The translations under genes were made by a program, and so were the position numbers. Positions 27,032-34,888 of a DNA stretch of 64,000 nt are shown one piece after another. The stretch's first letter is position 1. Each line of letters opens with the position of its first letter. The notes beneath the pieces were generated by a model, which worked only from the letters and a program-made list of their open reading frames with translations, had not been told where the DNA came from and did not search any database. Source of the DNA: Dyadobacter psychrotolerans (GTDB lineage: Bacteria; Bacteroidota; Bacteroidia; Cytophagales; Spirosomataceae); assembly GCF_004349265.1 (NCBI RefSeq), contig NZ_SMFL01000003.1, forward strand, positions 1 through 64,000. The letters are read 5' to 3'.

Positions 27032-28348
27032 TTAATTTAATTGACCTGTCACTTTTTGTAGTTCAAAGTAGCGCATGATCTGCATCGTCTGTGCAGTTGT
27101 CAGCTGCAATTCAGTTTCGAGTTTCTGGTTACTGGCATCCGTCATGTCCGTGATCAGGGCCACTTGCTGTTCATATCCGTTTAATATCCGCCGGTAATTT
27201 TCCGTTGCCAGTTCCAGTTTTTTCTGTTCACTGGCCAGCTGTTGCCCTGCTTCTACCCAGAGCGTATAAGCATTAAAAACAGCTTTGCGCGTATTTTCCA
27301 TGACGAGCTCAGACTGCTGCACTGCCGCGGTTAGCCCCTGGGTTGCAGCGGCCATTCTTGCTTTATTTTTATATAATCCACCCAGACTGTAATTGAGCCG
27401 CAGGCCCACATTGAGGTTGTTTGCATAAATGTCCTTTGCGGGAATATCATACACATAAGGCCTTGCAAGCCCGTTTGATGCATACAGGGAAGCCTGGGGA
27501 AGATAGGCCGCCCGGACCTGCTGCTGTCTTTTTTGAGCCGTTTGTTTATTGAGCTCATTGATCTGAATATCAGGTTCAGTTTGCACAGCTGTTTGCGTCC
27601 AGTTGTCCAGTTTTACTGCTGAATTAGCTACCGCAGGTAAAGTGGGGTCAGGCTCGATGATCGTTCCTTCGGGCAATGAGAGTGTTTCAGCCATGGCGTT
27701 GCTGACGATCCTGATGCGGCTTGAAACCCTGACCAGTTGCAGCTTCATATCTTCCAGTAAAAGTTCGCTGCGGATCTTGTCGCTTTTTAGCAGGATACCG
27801 GCTTTCAGACGAGTATTTATTTTTTCAAGCAGCAAATTAGCCTGATCTATATTTCTTTCGTAGACGGCTCGTTGGCGTATCAGCCGGTACAGATCCAGGT
27901 AATAACCTGCCATTAGAAGTTTAATTCCCATTTTATCTTTCTCAAAATTCAGCCCGGCAATTCTGCTCCGTAGTTCTGAAATCTCAATATCCCGCCTGAC
28001 GCTTCCACCGCTAAAAAGCAGATAGCTGGCCTGCACCAGATAACTGTTGGAAAAGTGCGGCATATCATAAAAACCACTTTTCATCGTGCCCATCCCAATC
28101 ACCCCTACGTTGGAAAGATATCCTGCGCTCACGGCCACATCGATATCCGGCAAGAGCTGGTTTTTGGCTATGTCGGCGCCTGTTTCTGCCTCCTGGATCC
28201 GGATGGCACTCAATTTCAAAAGGCGGCTGCCAGATTCAGCCAGTTTAAAAAGATCTTCCACCTTTAAACGCAGTGTATCCTGCGCGCGTGCAGAGCCAAT
28301 GCTGCCCATAAAAAAACTTAAAAATATAAGAACAATCCGTGCTTTCAT
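27032..28348 (-). CDS. TolC-family outer membrane efflux protein
   Basis: Outer membrane channel of 438 residues from the ATG at 28348, which begins a clear signal peptide (MKARIVLIFLSFFMGSIGSA, cut near ARAQ). The frame extends further upstream, but those 37 codons do not form a signal peptide. Two OEP repeats follow: LRLKVEDLFKLAESGSRLLK in the first and NVGLRLNYSLGGLYKNKARM in the second, with the long helices of the periplasmic tunnel. It is the outer part of the EmrAB-like pump encoded directly downstream (1 base between genes). Confidence 0.9.
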   Translation of the reverse strand: MKARIVLIFLSFFMGSIGSARAQDTLRLKVEDLFKLAESGSRLLKLSAIRIQEAETGADIAKNQLLPDIDVAVSAGYLSNVGVIGMGTMKSGFYDMPHFSNSYLVQASYLLFSGGSVRRDIEISELRSRIAGLNFEKDKMGIKLLMAGYYLDLYRLIRQRAVYERNIDQANLLLEKINTRLKAGILLKSDKIRSELLLEDMKLQLVRVSSRIRIVSNAMAETLSLPEGTIIEPDPTLPAVANSAVKLDNWTQTAVQTEPDIQINELNKQTAQKRQQQVRAAYLPQASLYASNGLARPYVYDIPAKDIYANNLNVGLRLNYSLGGLYKNKARMAAATQGLTAAVQQSELVMENTRKAVFNAYTLWVEAGQQLASEQKKLELATENYRRILNGYEQQVALITDMTDASNQKLETELQLTTAQTMQIMRYFELQKVTGQLN

Positions 28349-28498
28349 TACAAAAATTTCAAAGCACAAAATTGCTGCTATAAAGCGTTTAATGAAATGG
28401 GTAAAAGATGGAATATATATCAAAAAGAAAGATCTATGTATAATTTTTAAAAGAATCAAATAGCGAATACTTAAATTATATACCCAAAAGAAGAGTTA

Positions 28499-29395
28499 TC
28501 AGCTTAAACCGTTGCGATAATCTGTCGGCGTAAGTGCCGTGTATTTTTTAAAGAAGCGGCTGAAATGAAATTGATTTTGAAAATGAAGCTGGTCGGCAAT
28601 ATTACTGATGGTCAGATTGGGATAGTCAAGCAGAACCTTAGCTTCCAGAATAACCATCTGGATCATAAAACTCCGGGCAGTATGAGTTGTTTTCTGTTTA
28701 AGAAGCTGTGACAGATATTTTTCATGAATACCGAGCAGGCTTGCATAAAACGACACATTACGCTCCGTCTTATAGTGACTAACCAGCAAATTGAAGAATT
28801 GTTGAACAATACTATTATATGAGCTGCTGAGTTTCCGCTGCTCTTCGTAACAGTAACCTACCTGTGAAATAACCGCCTGAAATACAGAACGAATCATCTC
28901 TTCGTTAACCTTTTGAGCTGCATGATCACGGATCAAGAGTAAATGGATCAGTTCAATCATACGGCTGACAATTGCCTGGTCTGCCGGATTCAGGGAAATC
29001 ATAGCCTGCTCATCACTTTTGAATAAAGGAAACCGGGCGACACTTTTGGTGTAATTTCCGGAAGCTAAAATAAAGTCGGCAGAAAATAACAGCGACAAAA
29101 AATGAACTGAGTTTTCCTGCCAGCTCATTTCCCGGATAGCCGAGGGTGGAATAATGAGCAGCTCACCCTGATGCAGCGTGTACTCCTGCAAATTCACTTT
29201 CACGTACATTTGTCCTTTTTGGACCAGGATTACGGAGTAATGCGCGGAACGGAACGGACGCTTCCAGGTATTGTCAAATAAGTGAACCGACGAATCAAAA
29301 ACCATTAAACCCGGCAAAGCATCACTCAGGCCCAATGCTCCCATCAGGTGCGGTATTTCCAGATTGGACGGCAGTGACTTTTCGGCAGACTTCAT
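28499..29395 (-). CDS. AraC-family transcriptional regulator
   Basis: Regulator of 298 residues. The N-terminal 150 residues form a cupin-like sensor (YSVILVQKGQMYVKVNLQEY, TLHQGELLIIPPSAIREMSW). The C-terminal 100 residues hold two HTH motifs: NVSFYASLLGIHEKYLSQLL, then LTISNIADQLHFQNQFHFSR and FFKKYTALTPTDYR. It lies immediately upstream of the TolC/EmrA/EmrB operon on the same strand, 150 bases before tolC, and is very likely its activator. Full length and intact. Confidence 0.9.
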   Translation of the reverse strand: MKSAEKSLPSNLEIPHLMGALGLSDALPGLMVFDSSVHLFDNTWKRPFRSAHYSVILVQKGQMYVKVNLQEYTLHQGELLIIPPSAIREMSWQENSVHFLSLLFSADFILASGNYTKSVARFPLFKSDEQAMISLNPADQAIVSRMIELIHLLLIRDHAAQKVNEEMIRSVFQAVISQVGYCYEEQRKLSSSYNSIVQQFFNLLVSHYKTERNVSFYASLLGIHEKYLSQLLKQKTTHTARSFMIQMVILEAKVLLDYPNLTISNIADQLHFQNQFHFSRFFKKYTALTPTDYRNGLS

Positions 29396-29494
29396 TAATA
29401 ATTTATTTTGATAAACAGAACGATTGTAAATATGAATAAAGTATCACTGTCAAACTACAACAGCGCCAGTGAATTCCCTGGCACTACCCCATAA

Positions 29495-29533
29495 AACAAT
29501 AGCCAATCCAGATTGACTGAACGGGCTATTGTT
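29495..29533 (-). terminator. Intrinsic terminator after the tandem NTF2-like gene
   Basis: Stem AACAATAGCC (29495-29504) with GGCTATTGTT (29524-29533), 10 bp perfect and a 19-nt loop. On the minus strand the right arm ends in TTTT. It sits 26 bases after the stop of the lipoprotein gene and ahead of the araC-like gene, separating the two units. Confidence 0.75.
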
Positions 29534-29559
29534 AAAATAACTGCGGTTGTTACCGATTA

Positions 29560-30462
29560 TCACATTGGCTGGTTATATTCATACCAGGCAATTTTCCAGT
29601 TTCCATTTACTTTTTTTACTACAAAGATCTCGCGGTAGCTGGCCGGAACAGTCTGCCCGGTAGCATTAATCAGCATTGTTCCGGATGAATGTGATCTTAC
29701 ATATCCAAACTCGCCGTCAATAACAACTTCGTCAATGTTGAAGGTCAGATTCAGTTTAATTGCCGAAAATACGCTGGTATAAACATCTTTAATGACAGCG
29801 CTGCCAATGGCAGTCGGTGAATCCGGGGCCATCAGTACACCATCAGTGGTAAAGGCAGCTGACACAGCAGCCGGATCAGAAGCAGTAACTGCACTGGCAT
29901 AAGTTGAAGTTACCAATGCGTTGATAGCCAGCTTGTCCGAATCCGTTGAAGCAGCAGACTTGTTTTCGATCGTTACAGTACTTTGTGCCTGGTTTAAGGT
30001 CCCCATTTTATTGTAGATGTACCTGGCAATTTTCCACTTATCATCTGCCTTTTTCACGATGAATACTTCCCTGTTTTCCTCAGGTGCAGTTGCTCCGTTT
30101 GCTTTTACAGAAAGCGTACCGGCAGACGTTGACCTGACAAATCCATATTCTTTGCCGACAATGATCTCATCAATTTTGAAATTTAAATCAAGTCCAACCG
30201 CACCAAAAATTCCATCATAAGTTGATTTCAATTGTGCCAAGCCTGATGCTGTCGGTGAACCTGGGCCCATCACAACGCCATCGCTGGTGAAAGCAGAAGT
30301 AACTCCATCTGCACTTGATGCTGCGAGCGCATCACGGTAAGTAACGGTAACTAATTTTTTAATTGCATCACCTTCTTTCACCGTATCAACCGCATTGATG
30401 TTGTGATCTGTACACGAGAAACCCGCAAAAGCGATTGCCAATAAGAGCGAAAATTTTTTCAT
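29560..30462 (-). CDS. Lipoprotein with two tandem NTF2-like (SgcJ/DUF4440) domains
   Basis: Protein of 300 residues from the ATG at 30462, which starts a lipoprotein signal (KKFSLLLAIAFAGFSC). Two copies of an NTF2-like domain of about 125 residues follow. The first has FTSDGVVMGPGSPTASG and EYGFVRSTSAGTLSV; the second has FTTDGVLMAPDSPTAIG and EFGYVRSHSSGTMLI. Each ends in VKK-x-x-x-x-WKIA-x-Y. The parallel wording shows an internal tandem duplication. It is the only gene behind promoter module B (24 nt from the -7 box). No enzymatic function is assigned; secreted NTF2-like proteins may bind small hydrophobic ligands. Confidence 0.85.
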   Translation of the reverse strand: MKKFSLLLAIAFAGFSCTDHNINAVDTVKEGDAIKKLVTVTYRDALAASSADGVTSAFTSDGVVMGPGSPTASGLAQLKSTYDGIFGAVGLDLNFKIDEIIVGKEYGFVRSTSAGTLSVKANGATAPEENREVFIVKKADDKWKIARYIYNKMGTLNQAQSTVTIENKSAASTDSDKLAINALVTSTYASAVTASDPAAVSAAFTTDGVLMAPDSPTAIGSAVIKDVYTSVFSAIKLNLTFNIDEVVIDGEFGYVRSHSSGTMLINATGQTVPASYREIFVVKKVNGNWKIAWYEYNQPM

Positions 30463-30485
30463 TTTTTTTATTTTTGTTTGTGATA

Positions 30486-30554
30486 CAAAGGTCACACACA
30501 TTACCGGTATGCACCCATAAACAACTTTAAGAAGCAGCCTTAATATTGTTTAAG
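30486..30554 (-). promoter_or_regulatory. Conserved operator-promoter module, copy B
   Basis: On the minus strand, CTTAAACAATATTAAG (30539-30554) begins the 41-nt block that ends in TTTATGGG at 30514. A -7-like GACCTTTG ends at 30486, exactly 28 nt beyond. The start codon of the lipoprotein follows 24 nt later. The geometry is identical to the copies at 17825, 33270 and 34077. Confidence 0.75.
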
Positions 30555-30568
30555 ATTCAGTATTGATT

Positions 30569-30816
30569 TTAATCAACAACCAGACGTATTCCAGTGAATT
30601 GCCAGCGCAGATGGGGATGAAGAAATTTCGGTATGTGCTGCGGCTATGACCTTCCGGGGTTGCCACAGAAGCTCCTCTAAGAACCATTTGACTCACCATA
30701 AATTTGCCGTTGTATTCACCTATTGCGCCATCCGCTTTTTTGAAACCGGGATAAGGCAAATAGGCACTATTGGTCCATTCCCAGCGTGTTCCCCGACTGT
30801 TTCGTTTAATTTGGCT
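30569..30816 (-). pseudogene. EgtB C-terminal remnant (ergothioneine sulfoxide synthase)
   Basis: Pieces of the formylglycine-generating-enzyme-like domain of EgtB follow egtD directly. One frame reads [12 protein letters not shown]. After a one-base loss it continues [19 protein letters not shown], then [17 protein letters not shown] and [10 protein letters not shown]. After a second one-base loss it ends [16 protein letters not shown] with a stop at 30569-30571. The iron-binding DinB domain and most of the catalytic domain are missing. EgtB joins cysteine (or a sulfur donor) to hercynine, so that step cannot be made from this locus. Confidence 0.8.
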
Positions 30817-31806
30817 TCAGACAGCCTTCCATACCACATCGGCAAACCATCCTTTGGAATCCGTAAATGTAGATACAGGTTCAAAACCGCTATCGACTGC
30901 CATCTGGTTGATCTGGCTGAGCGTGTACTTTTGAGAAATTTCCATCCAAATACATTCTCCTTCGCTGAAATGAATATCCGCATTAGGAAATGTCACGGTA
31001 TGCTTACGCTGAGACACGAGGTAGCTTTTACAGGCACCAGTCAAAGGATCGTAACTGCAATAATGATCAAACAAATCAAGATCAAAGTCTGCGCCCAATT
31101 CTGAATTGATCCGCTGTAACAGATTCAGATTAAAAGCTTTGGTAATGCCCTGCTGATCTGAATACGCCGCCCGAATCAAATACGGGTCTTTTACTAAATC
31201 GAAGCCTATCAGGACCCTATCGCCGGGCCTTATCGATTGCCGTATGCGGGTGCAAAACCGGAGTGCATCTGCCGGTGGCATGTTCCCAATGTTCGAACCC
31301 AGAAACATGACCACCTTATGTAGACTTGATAATGAAACCGCCTGATCGAGCATCTGGAAATATTCCCCTTCCAACGGCTGGATATTCAGCTCAGGGTTTT
31401 GGGCAAGTAAGTTACCAGTCAACTCATCAAGGATATTTCCGGAAATATCAACCGGCATATAACGGAACGATTTACCTTGCCGGGCAAGACTATCCAGCAG
31501 ATGCACCGTTTTTGTTCCATCTCCCGCCCCTAATTCAATAATATCAAAGCTATCTTCACCATTTTGGATCGCGGCGCAAATCTGTTCACGTTGCTGTCTT
31601 ATAATGGCAGCCTCACAGCGTGTAAGGTAATAATCCTCACAGGCCATGATCCGTTGAAACAGTCGGTCGCCCTGCTTATCATAAAAATATTTTGAAGGAA
31701 GCGTTTTAAATTCCTTGGTAAGACCCTGAATCACATCAAGATAAAATGCACCATTTTCTCCAGTTACTTGGGTTGGGGAAAGTGCTTCCTGAACATTTTG
31801 TTCCAT
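30817..31806 (-). CDS. egtD: L-histidine N(alpha)-methyltransferase EgtD
   Basis: SAM-dependent enzyme of 329 residues that trimethylates histidine to hercynine, the first step of ergothioneine synthesis. Seen: KYFYDKQGDRLFQRI near residue 38, DYYLTRCEAAII, the SAM-binding loop DIIELGAGDGTKT at about 88, VMFLGSNIGNM, IGFDLVKDP and a C-terminal SEGECIWMEISQKYTLSQI. All are typical of EgtD and the length is right. It is the third gene after an NTF2-like protein and a quinone oxidoreductase (gaps of 18 and 14 bases), under promoter module C. Its natural partner egtB survives only as a broken remnant downstream. Confidence 0.93.
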   Translation of the reverse strand: MEQNVQEALSPTQVTGENGAFYLDVIQGLTKEFKTLPSKYFYDKQGDRLFQRIMACEDYYLTRCEAAIIRQQREQICAAIQNGEDSFDIIELGAGDGTKTVHLLDSLARQGKSFRYMPVDISGNILDELTGNLLAQNPELNIQPLEGEYFQMLDQAVSLSSLHKVVMFLGSNIGNMPPADALRFCTRIRQSIRPGDRVLIGFDLVKDPYLIRAAYSDQQGITKAFNLNLLQRINSELGADFDLDLFDHYCSYDPLTGACKSYLVSQRKHTVTFPNADIHFSEGECIWMEISQKYTLSQINQMAVDSGFEPVSTFTDSKGWFADVVWKAV

Positions 31807-31820
31807 AAAAACTCGTTATT

Positions 31821-32792
31821 TCAGTCGGTAGTTATTACAATTTTCCCGCTTGCCTTATTGCTATCCATCAGCTTGTGCGCTTGGGCAATATCGTCAAGCT
31901 TGAACACGCCGCCGATGCTTAATTTTATTTCACCGCGCTCTACCATCGATATAAAAGACTGAAAGGCATCCACGTCGACCTTGATCTGTCCGGTGTCATA
32001 TACAGTCAGGTTTACAGCGGCAGGAATGTAATCCATTGGGGCAAAATCCTGAATGCTCCAAATTTCAGAAAGCATGCCGGTCATACACACGCTACCTCCC
32101 GGTTTAGCGCAGGAAAGTGAATCTTTTAATGTATTGGCTCCGACCAGCTCCAATATTTTGTCGATTCCCCCGGGATACAGCTTATCAACCTGTGCTTTCA
32201 GGTTACCATCATCAATCAACACTGCTTCTGCACCTGCTTCGATTAGGAATTGCTTTTTCTCCTCGCTACGACTCGTTGCAATCACACTCAGTCCTGAGTG
32301 GCGGGCAAGCTGTATGGCCAGAAGCCCGATTGACGATGTACCGCCGCGAATCAGTATACTTTCGCCTTTTTGTATGCGCAGCGCAAGATGCAGAGAGCCA
32401 TAAACGGTCTGGAACATTTCAGGAATGGCGCCGAGTATGTCCCAGGAAAGCTTACTGTTAAACGGATAGATGATCGAGCTGGGTAAGACAGCATATTCTG
32501 CGTAGCTCCCATCATAATCCCTGCCCATTCCACCCATGCACGCAGCCACTTGCTGTCCGGGTTGCCATTTACTATCGGGGTCAGCAACGATTTCGCCCAC
32601 ACATTCAATGCCCAGTATCCTGGGGAAGAGCACACCGGGTGAATATCCTTTTCGGGTCATCAGCTCAGAACGATTTAACCCGAAAGCCTTTACCTTTACC
32701 AGCACTTGTCCCGGATTTGGTTCTGGCACTGATCTATCTTCAATGATCAGCCGCCCTGGCCCTCCCGCTTGGTAAATTACCGCTGCTTTCAT
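31821..32792 (-). CDS. Zinc-independent MDR quinone oxidoreductase-like protein
   Basis: Medium-chain dehydrogenase/reductase of 323 residues. The GroES-like N-terminal domain has GQVLVKVKAFGLNRSELMTR and ILGIECVGEIV. The Rossmann domain carries ILIRGGTSSIGLLAIQLARH for NADPH binding. The C-terminus ends KLMDSNKASGKIVITTD. No structural or catalytic zinc cysteines are present, as in quinone oxidoreductases (QOR/zeta-crystallin). It probably reduces quinones or enals with NADPH. It is the middle gene of a likely operon (NTF2-like, MDR, egtD). Confidence 0.88.
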   Translation of the reverse strand: MKAAVIYQAGGPGRLIIEDRSVPEPNPGQVLVKVKAFGLNRSELMTRKGYSPGVLFPRILGIECVGEIVADPDSKWQPGQQVAACMGGMGRDYDGSYAEYAVLPSSIIYPFNSKLSWDILGAIPEMFQTVYGSLHLALRIQKGESILIRGGTSSIGLLAIQLARHSGLSVIATSRSEEKKQFLIEAGAEAVLIDDGNLKAQVDKLYPGGIDKILELVGANTLKDSLSCAKPGGSVCMTGMLSEIWSIQDFAPMDYIPAAVNLTVYDTGQIKVDVDAFQSFISMVERGEIKLSIGGVFKLDDIAQAHKLMDSNKASGKIVITTD

Positions 32793-32810
32793 AGATACCT
32801 ATATTTTTAT

Positions 32811-33194
32811 TTAAAAGGTATTAAAAATGTACCGCGCTATTTTCCAGGATCCTGCCTGCCGTTTTAGCACAAACAAATCACGTGTTTTCTTAGACGTTGT
32901 ATGACCGGCAAAGTTCTTGATTGCAAACGTTGCTACGCAGTCAACAATGCCAAAATTCTGATCAACAACTACATTTAAAATTGAATAGCCGGCCTGTACA
33001 GTCTGGCGCTCAAAGAATTTTCCGGCACTGGCCAAAATCTCGTCAGCCCCTTTGATTGTAGGAAGGCCATCCGGCATAAAACATCCGTCCTGCACATACA
33101 GGGCTGCGATTGCAGCAGAATCGCTATTGTTGAGCGCAGTAGAATATGCATTCAACAATTCTTCAATCATTTTCTCGTCTTGTTCCATTGTCAC
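32811..33194 (-). CDS. SgcJ/EcaC-type NTF2-like protein
   Basis: Cytoplasmic protein of 127 residues, one DUF4440/SnoaL-like domain: MIEELLNAYSTALNNSDSAA, AALYVQDGCFMPDGLPTIKG, a middle strand pair, and a C-terminus VLKRQAGSWKIARYIFNTF. The end strongly resembles both repeats of the lipoprotein at 29560, so the two are paralogues. It is the first gene behind promoter module C (76 nt from the -7 box) and leads the MDR/egtD operon. Role unknown. Confidence 0.85.
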   Translation of the reverse strand: MTMEQDEKMIEELLNAYSTALNNSDSAAIAALYVQDGCFMPDGLPTIKGADEILASAGKFFERQTVQAGYSILNVVVDQNFGIVDCVATFAIKNFAGHTTSKKTRDLFVLKRQAGSWKIARYIFNTF

Positions 33195-33269
33195 TTTGTT
33201 TATAGATAGCTATGAGTCGATCTTATTCCCACAAATTATTTGTTGGATTTAAGATCAGGAGTTATAAGA

Positions 33270-33338
33270 CAAAGTTCTGACAAGCAGTCAAAACGAACCC
33301 ATAAACAACTGCAAGAAAAACTCTTAAACTATATTAAG
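33270..33338 (-). promoter_or_regulatory. Conserved operator-promoter module, copy C
   Basis: On the minus strand, CTTAATATAGTTTAAG (33323-33338; identical to copy A in all 16 bases) starts the 41-nt block ending in TTTATGGG at 33298. A -7-like GAACTTTG ends at 33270, 28 nt beyond. The palindrome overlaps the stop codon of the Crp-like gene (33334-33336), so the operator lies partly inside the presumed regulator gene. Confidence 0.78.
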
Positions 33339-33939
33339 ATTTGTCCTTGGAAACGATTGACTTTCGGATTTTACTCAGGAATTCAGGGGTGATCCCCAGG
33401 TAAGATGCAATCTGTGCATTTGGAAGCCGGTTAGCCAAATGAGGATATTGGGCCAGAAATGATTGGTATCGCTGCTCGCCGGTAGAGCTGATGTTTTCCA
33501 GTACCCTGTTTTGAAGCTCCACATACTTTTGTTCTGTAATGATACGGAAGTTCCGGTCAAACTTGTGATGATTGATAAACAGGTAAAGAAGATCTGCTTT
33601 TTTGATTTGCAGGATTGTAGATGGTTCCATAGCCTCAATGTACATCAGGCTGGGTTTTTCAGAATAAAAGCTGCTCAAATCTGCTATCCACCGGTCCGCC
33701 GGCCGACCATTTTCAGCAACAAATTGTAAATTATGCTCCACGCCCTTCTGATCCACATGGTACATCTTAAAGCATCCGGATACGACAAAAGTATAGTACT
33801 GGCACAAATCACCCTGTTGCAGGATGAAATGACGACGTTTCACCTGCTTTTCAACAAATAACAGAGTTATTTCAGCCCGTTCTTTCTCATCAAGCGGAAA
33901 ATACTGTTTGAAATATTCTATAAGTTGAGATATTGCCAA
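33334..33939 (-). CDS. Crp/Fnr family transcriptional regulator, candidate controller of the local regulon
   Basis: Regulator of 201 residues. A cNMP-type barrel (RRHFILQQGDLCQYYTFVVS, about 35-125) is followed by the dimer helix and a C-terminal HTH LPNAQIASYLGITPEFLSKI at about 170-190. The only in-frame start is a TTG at 33939, because a stop lies four codons upstream (TAA TCT GCA ACT TTG). It lies between modules C and D, both of which carry a CTTAA-N6-TTAAG site whose half-site spacing matches the Crp type. It is therefore the best candidate for the protein that binds those sites; this is inference. Confidence 0.87.
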   Translation of the reverse strand: MAISQLIEYFKQYFPLDEKERAEITLLFVEKQVKRRHFILQQGDLCQYYTFVVSGCFKMYHVDQKGVEHNLQFVAENGRPADRWIADLSSFYSEKPSLMYIEAMEPSTILQIKKADLLYLFINHHKFDRNFRIITEQKYVELQNRVLENISSTGEQRYQSFLAQYPHLANRLPNAQIASYLGITPEFLSKIRKSIVSKDKS

Positions 33940-34076
33940 AGTTGCAGATTAAAAGCGGAACCATAATTTAATGTCATTCAGATAACACTATTTTATGATT
34001 TTTGTTACCTGCAATTATAGGTTTTGTTCAAATGCCGACAATGAAAGGTGCAAATCTCAACTTTTAACTCCTAACC

Positions 34077-34145
34077 CTTAAAGTAGTTTAAGAGTATTTC
34101 TTATATTAAGTTATGAGTACACATGCCCGCAAACAGCGACTTTTG
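34077..34145 (+). promoter_or_regulatory. Conserved operator-promoter module, copy D
   Basis: CTTAAAGTAGTTTAAG (34077-34092) starts the 41-nt block ending in TTATGAG at 34117. A -7-like GACTTTTG ends at 34145, 28 nt later. It faces the secreted protein gene at 34202, divergent from the Crp-like gene. An ATG at 34157 is only 12 nt past the -7 box and is not preferred as the start. Confidence 0.72.
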
Positions 34146-34201
34146 TAAAGGAATTAATGACCGTTAGAAGCAATTCCCTAAAAATGAATAATGATCAAGC
34201 T

Positions 34202-34876
34202 ATGAAACAAGCCGTATTTATATTATTGAATTGCCTGTTTTTGTTTGGCAGTGTTAAGGCCCAAACCATCAAGCTCGACCTGAAAAGGCTTGAGCCAATC
34301 CAGGCATCAATGTCCATCCAGACGATCACCGGCAAGCAAGCACTTCGGGTTTTGAAGGATACAGCGGTAAAGAAGGTGGATGAACCCACATTTGTCAAAT
34401 TGAAAGGAGTAGACTTTCGTGACGGTATTATTGAAGTGAAAGTGCTAAGCAGGTTGCTAAAAGACGCACCTGAATACGCCCGTGGTTTTATTGGTATAGC
34501 TTTTCGTATCGATGAGCATAACTCAAAATACGAGAGCATTTACATACGCCCAACCAATGGTCGGGCCCAGGATCAGGTACGTAGAAACCATTCCATTCAA
34601 TACTACTCATATCCGGACTACAAGTTTGACGTACTCCGCAAACAGGCGCCAGAAAAATATGAGTCATACGCCGATATGGAGCTCAATCAATGGATCAACC
34701 TGCGGATCGTAGTAAAAGGAGCATCTGCCAAATTATTCATAGATAAAAATCCGCAGCCATCACTAGTTGTCAATGACCTCAAACTGGGACCCGATGTATC
34801 AGGCGGTGTAGCACTCTGGGTGGAAGTGGGCACGGAAGGTTTTTTTACCGATCTGAAAATTTTAAAGCAAGATTAA
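34202..34876 (+). CDS. Secreted LamG/DUF1080-like protein
   Basis: Protein of 224 residues from the ATG at 34202, which opens a good signal peptide (KQAVFILLNCLFLFGSVKAQ). The earlier in-frame ATG at 34157 would add 15 polar residues and spoil it. The mature domain is a beta sandwich with VDFRDGIIEVKVLSRLL, GFIGIAFRIDEHNSKYESIY, IRPTNGRAQDQ, ELNQWINLRIVVKG, AKLFIDKN and GVALWVEVGTEGFF. The order matches concanavalin-like domains of the DUF1080/LamG type, which bind or cleave sugars. It is the first gene of a probable pair with the hydrolase 12 bases downstream, under module D. Confidence 0.75.
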   Translation: MKQAVFILLNCLFLFGSVKAQTIKLDLKRLEPIQASMSIQTITGKQALRVLKDTAVKKVDEPTFVKLKGVDFRDGIIEVKVLSRLLKDAPEYARGFIGIAFRIDEHNSKYESIYIRPTNGRAQDQVRRNHSIQYYSYPDYKFDVLRKQAPEKYESYADMELNQWINLRIVVKGASAKLFIDKNPQPSLVVNDLKLGPDVSGGVALWVEVGTEGFFTDLKILKQD

Positions 34877-34888
34877 TACAAACTGAAA

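Noticed and set aside
28349..28459. 37-codon N-terminal extension of the TolC-like protein
   Set aside because: The signal peptide begins at the ATG 28348; the extension is hydrophobic but would bury it.
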